DNA of 64,000 nucleotides from Aurelia coerulea (taxonomy: Eukaryota > Cnidaria > Scyphozoa > Semaeostomeae > Ulmaridae): assembly GCA_039566865.1 (NCBI GenBank), contig CM076959.1, forward strand, positions 14,925,501 through 14,989,500, written 5' to 3'. Position 1 is the stretch's first letter, and every line of letters begins with the position of its first letter. The notes beneath the pieces were generated by a model. The model did not search any database. It was not told the DNA's origin and was given only the letters and a program-made list of their open reading frames with translations. Shown here piece after piece: positions 36,298-48,200 of this stretch. A program made the translations under genes and the position numbers.

Positions 36298-39200
36298 GTA
36301 AGTTATTTTATATGAATCACAGGGGCTGTACAACCCGTCCTCTCTGCGTGACACTGCGAGTCAAATCATCGAATGTAACACAACACAGCCAATGACCGCT
36401 TCACGCAGAGAGTAGGTAGTAATACAAAGCATTTGCGACAATCTCTGCAATCGAAGCTTTGGTGGAGGATTTGTTTAATTGGTTCAACGCCAACTATTTG
36501 AAAGTTGAGTATTTTGACGTGCCGGGCATAACCCTTCATCAGTAATATGTTTAATGATGAATATGACGACATCAAATTTATAATATGATGTCATCAAATA
36601 GGATATGACATCATCAAACTTCTAAATAGTAAACTAGAAGAGAGAAAGACCTCTGCTTGATACTATATTTTAGACATCTATCAACTACCACCTTTTTTTT
36701 TAAATGATTTCATTTTTCGTCAAAGATTTTAGAAATTACGATGGTTTTAAGTTCTTTTAAAGTTTTATTGAATTCTCAAAAAGAAGAAAAAAACACTAAC
36801 TCTGAAAATATTGATGAATTCAGAAACTCCAACGACATATCTCTATATAGCGAATTATATATAGCGGGGTATCTAAAGTTTCTTTGAAGCCATTAAGTTC
36901 AAAGAAATAGGTCATACAATTTTACACAAACCATTTTTCTCGCATTTTTCTTGTGATTCTCGCGTGCCATATACGTAGCAAAATACGATACTTTAACATC
37001 TTTTGTTATTTCCTCCTATAGCGCTAGAAATAGCACATGCAAAGCAGAACACAACAGTGAACGCACCGGCGAAAAAATCCAATGAAACTTTACCAACCAA
37101 AACAAATGTACCGGCGGTGCCACAGCAGACAAAACGTACACTTCATAAGGTGCACAAAGCAAAGTCGCCGGTTCAGAATGCAACAACACGCCAGATGAAC
37201 CTGGAGGGGTTCGTCGAGAACCACAAGGAAGCTATTGTGCGATTATTAAAGAAACTTTTGCTCCCAAAGCTCAAAGCACGTGCGCTTCAATATCATCATA
37301 GAGCGGAGCAACAACAGCAACAACAGCTACAACAGCAACCACATGTTAGCCAGTTGCCTATGGAATCTGATCCGTCAAATGGCAACTTAGACAAAGAAGC
37401 AATGAATTACGAACTAGGTTATTTCTTAGGACTGCAAAAGGCTTATAAGAACAGGCACCTAGCAGTAGGTCACCCGGACCCAATGGTTCCATTAAGGCTC
37501 AGAAAGCCATCAAAGGCAGTTGCAGTAAGTAATAGTGGGCCTATGACTGGTTACACCTCGGTGTCGATGCCATTTCACAAAATGATGTCAACCCCCGTCC
37601 ACGAAAGTCTTCAAACCTTATTCAACAGGTATGGAGTACAAGATCCGGGGTTTGTGAAAAAAGTTACCAGAGCGGATGAGAAAGATATTTTAGCCTTTGC
37701 TGGGAAGCATAACATGGATGTATTTGCAGAGAAAAAGAATGTCGAAGGACTAAGCGATTATTTATCAAAACGGGGGTATATTAGCAAACCACTAATAGTG
37801 CAAGCAACTAATGAAGGTTCATCGCAAAGGATTAAAAAAGATGACATCTTAGGACCTTCACTTGTTGCAGATATGCCCGACAAGCCAGAAGCAGAGACGG
37901 AAGCAAGAACATCAGCTGGGCCTAATCCGCTTGAACATGATCCAACTCCGCTTCACAAAATGATATCTCCACCAGATAATATATCCGCTGATGAATTACA
38001 TGGGCTTTTAAAGGCAGCAGGCGGCAAGGTCAATTGGGATGAGATCTCAGGGTTAATAGGCGAAGAGCAGCAGCTGAGACAAAAATACGAAGAAGAGCAA
38101 GATAAGACACCGGAAGTCGGCAGAGTGGACGGAGAGGACACCCAAGTCGCACCATTAGATGGCCCCACTGGCAAACCTAGCCAACAAGTAGTTACTGCTC
38201 AGGATCTAGAAAATATGGGACAAGATCAAGAGGGGCAGCCTGATCATGAAACAGAGAAAAGAACACTAGGAAATCTGCTGCGAGCTGCCTCTGGAAATGA
38301 ATATGACAACAAGAGAGAGCTGCGAGATGTCTTGCAGAGAATAATCAGCAGACTATCAGAAATCCCAGCAGCATCATACACACCAAAGCGAAGTTATATG
38401 TACGAAGCACCATACTATCAGAGAAAAACACCTTACTATAGTAAGCGTGGCTTTATAAATAGTGGCTATACACCATACTACGCGCCATTGTACACCCCTG
38501 GGTCATATTCAGTAGACAGATATTGGAAGCGAAGTCATATCCCAAGGCCAAGCTCCCGATACGTTATCCGCACACGGGGAGATGTTCCACAGGATTACAA
38601 AGTAGCAACAGAAGGTATCACTAATTCACAAGAGAAAAATGACTATGATTACGAATCACAAAGTGTGAAGGCAACTGATTTAGAATCAACAGGTGGCGTT
38701 GAGGCGTACGCTTTGCCAAAGATAGATGTAGATCCGCAAACAAGGCTCGAGAACTATGTAGCTGCACCTCGCGAGGAGTCATACCAGCAAGCTATGTCTT
38801 TATTAAATCGTGGAAGTTCTATTGATGATAGCTTAGGTGATCATTTACAAGGAGCGTTTCTCTCCAGGTTCTTATTACCCAATGCAAATGCATTTAAGAA
38901 GAGTTCATTAAGCAGGCTGCCAGCAAGTCCATTTAGATATAAGCTAAGGCTGAGGAGATCTAGCAATAATAAGAAGCTCAAAGCAAAGAAAGCTGACAAA
39001 AAGAAAGGAGATCTGAAACAGAAAGCAACATCCATAAACAAACAACATGGGCTAAAAAAGAAGACTAAAAAAGTCAATAAGAAAGCCAAAACCGCTGTTA
39101 AAACTAGCACAGGAAGTGCAAATTTGGAAGCAGGTTCTGGCAGAACTCTTACAAGTGAGAATGCAATTGGTAGCGATACAAAAGGTTCGAAGAAGCATGA

Positions 39201-42200
39201 AATCCTGAGACAGAACTCATTTTCTGTTCTCTCTGGGATGGACAACTATGTAGCCCCAGCAGTGTATGAGAGTACGTCCGAGAACTTCTTCGCGCAAGGC
39301 GACCGTGATGGCTCAAGATCAATTAATCAGCTGGCTGGAAATGTCCTCATCTCAGGTTTGTCTTTTCTATGAAATTATTGTCTCATAGTTGAGTAATTAG
39401 AAGATTTCGTCTTGAAAATGTCCTGCATGAAAGGCGGATTTGATTTTTCTGGAAATGTCCTCATCTCAGATTTGTCTTTTTCTATGCCATTATTGTCTCG
39501 TAATGGAGTAATTAGAAGATTTCGCCTCGAAAATGGCAAGCTTGAAAGGCGGATTTTGATTTTTCTGGAAATGTCCTCATCTCAGGTTTGTTTTTTTCTA
39601 TGCCATTATTGTCTCGTAATGGAGTAATTAGAAGATTTCGCCTCGAAAATGGCAAGCTTGAAAGGCGGATTTGATTTTTCTGAAAATGTCCTCATCTCAG
39701 GTTTGTCTTTTTCTATGAAATTATTGTCTCATAGTTGAGTTATTAGAAGATTTCGTCTTGAAAATGTTATGCATGAAAGACGGATTTGATTTTTCAGTGT
39801 CTTAAATACCTCTAAGAGCCTGTTTATATAGAGAAAACACCTCACCTGCCAGACCCGGGGCTGAAAGGCGAGATTCCACCTTTCCGTAGAACCCTATGTA
39901 TTTTCATTCCGCGTTTATATGACAAACGCAACAATCTCACCTTTACATGACAAATGCAACAATTTTTCTATTCAAACGAAGCACTACCGGTATGGTGAGG
40001 TGAATTGGTATTCTTCGTTGGTTCCTATTGGCTAATTCGTTCTGATTTCATGGAAGAGAGACTTTACTTCACCTCGCCTCTCAGCCCCGGGACTGACAGG
40101 CGAAGTAAAAAACCTCATATAAAAAGTGGCTGAAATTCACCTCGCCTGTCAGCCCCAGGTCTGGCAGGTGAGGTGTTTTCCCTCATATAAACAGGCCCTA
40201 AGACAAACAACTCTCATTCTCAGACGGGCAAAATCCATACAGTAAAAACTTGCTTGTAGAAACATTCCTTGAATAAGAACATACGGTCTGAGGTCCTAAC
40301 TATTTCCTCATTTATGTAAGAACAGTTTCACCCTGGTTTTTCGTAGTTTCTTATGTTGAAGAAGAATTACATTGATCTAGTTCTAAACTGTGACAATCCA
40401 AAGCATTAATTTCATTATGGTGTAAAACAAATGACAAAATATTGCTCATCAGTCTTCCAACAGGCCTAAACAAGTCTAACTTCAGCATAATGCAAATATT
40501 CCATTCTCCATCACAGTGTTCTGGTTTTAAAAAAGATATTCCAAAGACCGAAAACAGAAAGGAATATCATCGGAGAAAATTTCTTGCAAAAATTTAACGA
40601 TAGATTTCTTGGAAACATTTAACGATCTAATTCAAGAACCTAGCATAGGGCTCAAATCTTTAAAAAGGTCGGTGTAAAATTCTATTACGGTTTCACTCGA
40701 ATTAAATGGCTTGGAAGGAACTTGGCGTTTTTTACTGCAAATCTGCCGTGGCAATTTGTTGATATCTTAATTAGTTTCAAAATGGCGGCATTTATTAAAT
40801 TTGAGGCTATGACGTCATCAAATTTCTAAATCCTAAACCAGAAAAGATACTGATTTCTGCGTTTCACCATATTGTAGGCCTTCATAAACTATGGCTTTCT
40901 TGGAAGTTATATGATTTTTCCTCCTTTGGTTTAAGATTTACGATGATTTAAATGTTTTCAAAATTTTCCATCAATTTTTTCAAAAATCATTAAATTGCCG
41001 TCATTTTGAAAACAAATCAAGATATCAACAAATTTCCACGGCAGATTTACAGCAAAGTACTATAAGTTCCTTTCAAGCCATTCAATTCAAAGAAAAATGG
41101 AATAGAATTTTACACCCACCTTTTTAAAGGTTTTAAAGATTTGAGCCCTAGAACCTAGAACCTAATTTTCTGAATGTTATCCATTCTATAAGAACCAAAA
41201 CAGCTCGGCATAAAAAATGTACATCTTTATATGCGGATTTTACTCCAGTATCCAGTATCCCTTTCTAACTTCCTGATTTCAGGTGCACACTCGGGAATCG
41301 GGACAGCAACAGGGCGACATAATATTGGACAAAAACAGTTTCACCAACCAAACAGGCAAATGCTCGAAGCTATCATATCGAATCCTAGGATGTCCGGTTA
41401 TCAGGCTGGTTCGTACGCTAAGAGACCATCGGCGTCCAGGTTTGTAGGCAACAGGCAGATCTCGCCGGTTGTTGACATATACAAAGATCATTCAGTCTCG
41501 GAAAATGGTGATACCCCAGTCATGGAAGTGCAGAATATGAGGCAAAGCGGTGTGTTGCAAAATGAGTTTGATGGAAATCAGAAGGGAGCTGTGCAGAACG
41601 AGATTGGAAAGCAAAACGAGGTTTATTATTAATTCTTTCATTTAAAGTTGGCTAAAAAATATAGCTACAATTGCTAATTAAGGCCAACTATTTACAAAAA
41701 ATACATATAATATTACAAGTGAAGATATAATTTACAATAAAAAACCTAAATTGGGATAAAATATTTTACATAATCTGCAGTTGCAGGCTTGGCATTGATG
41801 GGCTTTGATAAGCCTTTTGAAAATCTGAAGGGAATCTGAATTTTTCAGTTCTGGTGGTAGTGTCTCCCATACTTTTTCCCCCATAAATCTGACTGTATCG
41901 ATTCCAAGGCAAGTTGTTTTCGCCTTTGGTAGTTGTAGTTTATCAGAACACCTTAGGTTGTAAGGCATTTCTTTTTCCTCAAAAGTTTGCTTCATAAAGC
42001 TGGGATTTAGATCATAGTTTGTTTTGTAGATCTCTACCATGAGCAACTGCAGGTTCCTCTGATGAACGGTTACCGAATTATCCATTTCTAACAATTTTTC
42101 AAAGCTAGAAACATTGTCCTTGTATGCGATTCTTAGGGCCCTTTCATGTAGCCTGTTTATCTTATTATTCAAATTTCTATCGTGAAGCAAAACGAGGTTG

Positions 42201-45200
42201 ATACGCAAGGCCAAGGCAGTATCGAAATGAGCAACAACGTCGAGATAATCAAATCACCTTCACCAAATGGCGTAATGGAAGCTGGCAACTTCAACCCAGC
42301 AAATGATGATTTAGTTTCACAGCAGACGAGTCAAATCATGGAAGAACCAAAAGGAGATGAGCAAACTGGTGCGAATTCAATGACCGTTGAAGATGTTTCA
42401 GGGGATGCTAAGCAAGCCATTTCAAATGCTATGGCAAACTTGGATAAACAAGGGCTGGCTAGCGATAAAACAGAGCTCGAAAAATGTTGTATTGCTAGCC
42501 CGGGGTCTCAATGTTGTGAAAAAGGTTATGTTGCTGATGCTGCAGCTGGAGGTAAGAAAGTCAAATGTCTGTGATATTTTTTACTAAAAAACTGTAAATT
42601 CTAATTGGAGTACAAATACGTATTTGCCACTCTGATAAGCAGCTCAAAGTACTAGATGTCCCAAAAAGTACTCCTGCTTAAAGAATCACCAAAAATTGAT
42701 CATCAAACCGTCGATAAAATTTTCTTTTTGACTTGTTTTGTCAAAGACCCAAAAATATCTATAGATGATAAAATGTTTGATTTTGGTGCAACAAGGCAAG
42801 AATATTACAAGTTGAAAAACCTTAATTTGGGCTATACTTTATCAGCAAAATACCCAATCTTACCTAAGAGTCAAAATTTTCAGATTTGTCATCATCATTG
42901 AAGTCTCCAATGATAGTGTGCATTTCTTTCTGTCATTTAGGACCAAACCAGAGCTTTACATGAACAAAGAAAATTGATCTGGCAAGCATTAGTGTATTTT
43001 TAGAAAAATTACTAATCACAGTTGGTTAGCCAAAGTAGTATTAAACATCTATGTAGGGTCAGACATTTTCCTTCCACCCTGTAGGCAAGAAACTCCAGCA
43101 GATATAAAAGAACTTGAATTGCATGTTTAAACCTTCATTATTATCTAGCTTATCAAAGTGCCAACGACGACTGAGAAAGCGATGAACCATAATCACCCTG
43201 AATTACAAAAACTAACTAATCAAAGCTGGTTAACCAAAGTAGTATTAAGCATTTATGTAGGGTCAGACAATTCCTTCCATCCTGTAGGAAAGAAACTCCA
43301 GCAGATTTAAAAGAACTTGAATCATATTTTTAAACCCTCATTATTCTCTAGCTTATCAAGTGCCAACAATGACTGAGAAAGCGATGAACCATAATCATCC
43401 CGAGGTACCTTACTATGACTCAAATCTGGCGTCAGTACACCCACTGTCAGATCAAAATTTAGTTCAAACTATGAGCAAAGCATCGAAGGGTTTGGATGAA
43501 GAGATATTTGCTGGAACAGGGATTCAGAACATTATGAACAAAGGTTAGTTGGTACAGTTCTACCGGGCCGGTGCACCAAAAAAGTTGGGCTGTTTAAAAA
43601 TGCATAGTACCCAGAGTACTGGATAGATTGGGATGGAATAAAATTTGTCTGATAGCCGAAAGACCGAAATAATTGGTGATTTTTCTCGTATTTTTATGAC
43701 CATGGAAAATATAGGTAAATTCGATTTTATCAAATCCCTTGTTTACGAAATGCCTGAACACGTCCTAAAACACAAGATCAAATCATAAAGATACCTCTTA
43801 CACAGAACAACTTTTATGTCGTCTGCACATCTATTGCCAAGGGATGTGAAAATGTTCGTGTAGATTACAAAATTACTTGTTGGTCCTTTTCTCAACAATT
43901 TTGCACAAATGAATTTTGTAGTGCTGAATTCACCTATGTTATTCTTGCTCGTGAAAATGAGAGAAAAGTCACAAAGTTACTTCAGTCTTTCCGCTATCAA
44001 ACCATTTTTGATTCATTCAAATCCAGCCAGCCAGTACTATATAGGTACTACGATTTTTCAACTATCTCGACATTTTTGGCGCACCCGGTGTTGATGAAGG
44101 TACCCTTTAGACCAAATTAAAGACTGAAACATGATTTTTCAAACATCTCAACATTTTGTGGCGCACCAGCAAGGACAGATTTTGTGAGAAAAAAGCATGG
44201 GTTGCTTTTGATTAACACCGCAATTCAAGATTAGCGATCACAGACAAAGGAAATTCTCTCAACCAGTAATTCAAACAAAGCCGCAAAATTTCTCTGAAAC
44301 CCAGGTAGCTAGCTCACGCGTTGTGCATCCCAGAAAATAGCTTTTAAGAGCAAACATGAGCATAGATCGAAAGAAGAAGGATATATCTACACATCTGCCT
44401 CGGGCATTTAATATGTTTGGTTCAAAAGCCGGTCGGGAGACGATTCAATTCTCTTATATTTTAGGTGAAATAAAACACTTCCTGCTCAGCTTCTGAATCA
44501 AAGGAATAAAATACCCGAGGTAGATGTGCAGACATATGCTCATGTTTGCTCTTAAAAACAATTTCTGGAATGCACAACGACCGCGCTAGCTACCTGGGTT
44601 TCAGAGAAACTTTTGCGGCTTTATTTGTTTTGAATTACTGGTTGAGAAAATGTCCTTTGTCTGCGATCACTAATCGCTTTGAATTCAGGTGTCAACAAAA
44701 GCAATTCATGCTGTTGTCTTGCAAAATCTGTCTTTCTTTGGTGCACCTGATATTGCTGAAGGTACCGTTTAGCAAGATAAAAACAGAAAAATGATGCGTT
44801 TCCTTGCACACTGGTTAGCGAAAGAAAATGCAAGGGAGATGACAAGACATAGATCTATGATTGCACAAATAATGGTGAGTAGCTTTCTGTGGTTTCACTC
44901 ATAATTTAGACAGGCATGACATAATGGGCATAATTTAGACAAGCATGAAATAGTGCATATTTAGACAGTTTTCCTCTCTCGTCGTTCAACTTTCCTTCAC
45001 AGGGGCAAAACTAGGGCATATGTACCAATGTTGTTGTCAAAGGTGAACGATAAAATGAACTGGTGACTATTTCCCGTACCACTTCAAAGTAACGTGAAAA
45101 AAGCCGCATTACCAACATATTTACGTTTAAAGATATGAGAAGTAACTTACCTTTTGTTCCTGGTAAATGGTAATACATAAACCGTTCTTTCGTCTGCACA

Positions 45201-48200
45201 ATCGGAATTTGTTATGATTTATGTTTTGGAAAAATTTAACATGTAACATATGAAATATAATATATAATATATAAATATATAAAAACTCACCAAAATTTGA
45301 AACTGATCTTCTAGTACTGCATTGTGACAGCATCCAGTTGAATGTCTGTTACCAAACGCAGCTCCCAGTTGAAGGAAAATACTGCGTTTTCCATCTTAGA
45401 TATCATGCTGCACTTGGAATACATCAATGCAAGTAAATATAGGACCTGCAAGTGAAACAGTGCATATCATTAACTGTGAGAAAAACATACAAAAATTTCG
45501 TCGAGGATTTAGACAAAGACAAAAAGTGCTTAGTGTCATTTTATATGGGCCAAGAAATTCAAAAATATTCAAAACGTGGAGAATTTGGTTAAAATTGCTG
45601 CCATTAAGGTCAAAGCAAGCGAATCTTTCAAATGACTACTGCTTTGGTTGAGTTAGATATCTCATCCAGCTAAGGAGAACTAAAGTTCTGGCGATTCTGA
45701 ACAGGATCCAGCTCCGATGTAAATAAAACTTTAAACAAGAATCCACTCGTATTGATAGTTTTAGAATCTTATCTCGGCTTTTGATAATTCTGGTCCATTT
45801 GACGAAAATGTGAAAATATCCTTAAACTGTAGGCACACTTATTGAGTGCTTTAATTGACAGATCAAGTCAATCAAGTGTGTTACTCCCTTCATTTCTTCA
45901 TTTGCAAACAGGAGAAACTAAAGCGTTTCTCGTCTTTGAATGGCAGGTGTCAACCACGTGTTTCTTCCGAACGAAGACTTTGATGGTATTGATTGGAGCA
46001 AAATTCATGCACCGGTTCACGGCCCACATGGATACAATGCGGATAGCAAAGAAGATATACAGATACTGTCAGATCCATTCTTTTCACCGGGAGTTGGAGA
46101 ACCAATTGGTAAGTACACATCTAGCCTCTTAGATATCAGCAGAGCTGAAAAATCTTATCTTTCTATAAAATATAATGTTTTCCTATTGACTCACGATTTT
46201 GACGCCTCAATACACTAAATTCTCATTATTCGTGTAACGTCTAAAACAATGTTTGCAAGATTTGCGAATTCGCATAAATGGATGTAAAAATACCATACGG
46301 GCATCAGTTTCGATATTTTTAAATGTTTTTGATATTTTTTTTTCTGTTCATATTAAAATCTTACAATAAATCTTACATTCTACTATACTTTCCTAATTAC
46401 TATACAACACTACGGGAACGATACCATGGGGAGCGAAAGACAATGACTACCCCATGGCCAATATGAAAAGATACGCAACGTTAAACTAAATACAACTACA
46501 CTACGAATGATTTAAAAACTACTGGATATAACAAGGGCAGATTTTGTAATACAATAGCACGAGTTGCTTTTGTTGACACCTCAATTCAAAGCGATTAGCG
46601 ATCACAGACAAAGGAAATTCTCTCAACCAGTAATTCAAAACAAACAAAGCCGCAAAACTTCTCTGAAATCCAGGTAGCTAGCTTGCTCGCTGTGCATTCC
46701 AGAAATTATTTTTAAGGGCAAACATGAGCATAGCTCGAAAGAAGAAGGATATATCTACACATCTGCCGCGGGCATTTTATTTCTTTGGTCCAGAAACTGA
46801 GCAGAAAATGTTTTGATAACACCCAAAAATATGAGAGAATTGAATCGCCTCCTAAACGGCTTTTGAACCAAACAAATAAAATCCCCGCGGCAGATGTGTA
46901 GATGCATCCTTCTTCTTTCGATCTACGCTCACGTTTGCCCTTAAAAACAGTTTCTGGAATGCACAACGGGCGAGCTAGCTACCTGGGTTTCAAAGAAACT
47001 TTTGCGGCTTTGTTTGTTTTGAATTGCTGGTTGAGAGAGTTTCCATTGTCTGCAATCGCTAATCGCTTTGAATTGAGGTGTCAACTAAAGCAATTCATGC
47101 TATTGTATTACAAAATCTGCCCTTGTTACTGGATATACTAGTCCCAAATCAGATGTCAGGTCATGATTGCGATCAATGCGAGCGCAACTCGTTCTAGTTA
47201 TTCAAATTAAATCAATGCCTGTCATCTGATTTAAAAAACAGAATGTGAAACAGAATTTACAGAGAAAAATAAACATTTACGTGAAGATACTTTGTGGCTG
47301 CTTTGTGCATGACTGAGGTTTGAAAGATCTTAGTCAAACCGACCAGTTTCGTGAATGTAATGTAAAGTTAGTTCGAGTATATTACTGTTCAAGTCATAAG
47401 AAAGGTCTTGATCACCGTTTTTGATATTTCTCGTTGTTTCTCATTTCTGACGCGCAGTGAATATTTCGGCTGATGCGAAGGAGAGCAGAAATGATGTGGA
47501 GGAAGAAAGAGAAATCGGAGAAGGGAAAGAAGAGAGAAAAGAAATATGATTTATTCTCTCTCTCTTCGCCAAAATATTCGCTGCGCATTAGAAATAGGAA
47601 ACATCGGAAATAAGAAAAGGAAACAAATCATAAATAAGGAGGTCAACAATATGGTGGCAAGATGAAGTCTGTCACTATATTTGCCTACAATCCAGGAAAT
47701 CGAAGATGTCAAAATCTCAAATATACTAAAAAGTGCAATTTTGACAATAATACAAATGTAAGAAAGGTCATAGAAGAATCAGACTGCAGAACATAAACTT
47801 CCTTTCAAGCGATTCAAAGAAGAGGTAACAGGATTTTACACCAAAATTTGTTTGAACATTTAGACTGCGTTGACATGATGCCGGCAAATTTTGAAAACAG
47901 TGAAAATGTGACAGTAGTAAAAATTTGAGCTAGCGCTCACACGATACCGGCAAAGTGCCGTTTTCAAAATGTGCCGGTCAGAATTCCATTTTCAAAATCT
48001 ACTGTTTTCAAGATCTGCCGTCAAAAATGTGCCGTTTTCGTGGGAACGGGAGGCCTATCCGTCACACTTTTCACCGTTTTCAAAATGTGCCGGCATCGTG
48101 TGAACAAATTCTCGAAGCCTATGCCATGATATAACATACAAATTACTTGATTACTTGATTCTATTAGGTGATCACGGAAAACCAGGAGTGATACCGCAAT

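Noticed and set aside
38841..39245. 134-codon Leu/Phe-rich minus-strand frame, looks membrane-like
   Set aside because: Reverse complement of the Lys-rich (AAR) block of exon 2, which automatically yields Leu and Phe.
37022..39355. Neuropeptide precursor reading of the dibasic sites in exon 2
   Set aside because: The segments between KR sites do not repeat a peptide and lack regular amidation Gly. Processing is possible, but the classic precursor layout is absent.
41732..42214. RT open frame as an active retrotransposon or host gene
   Set aside because: Only the C-terminal tail is present, so it is 5'-truncated and cannot be autonomous.
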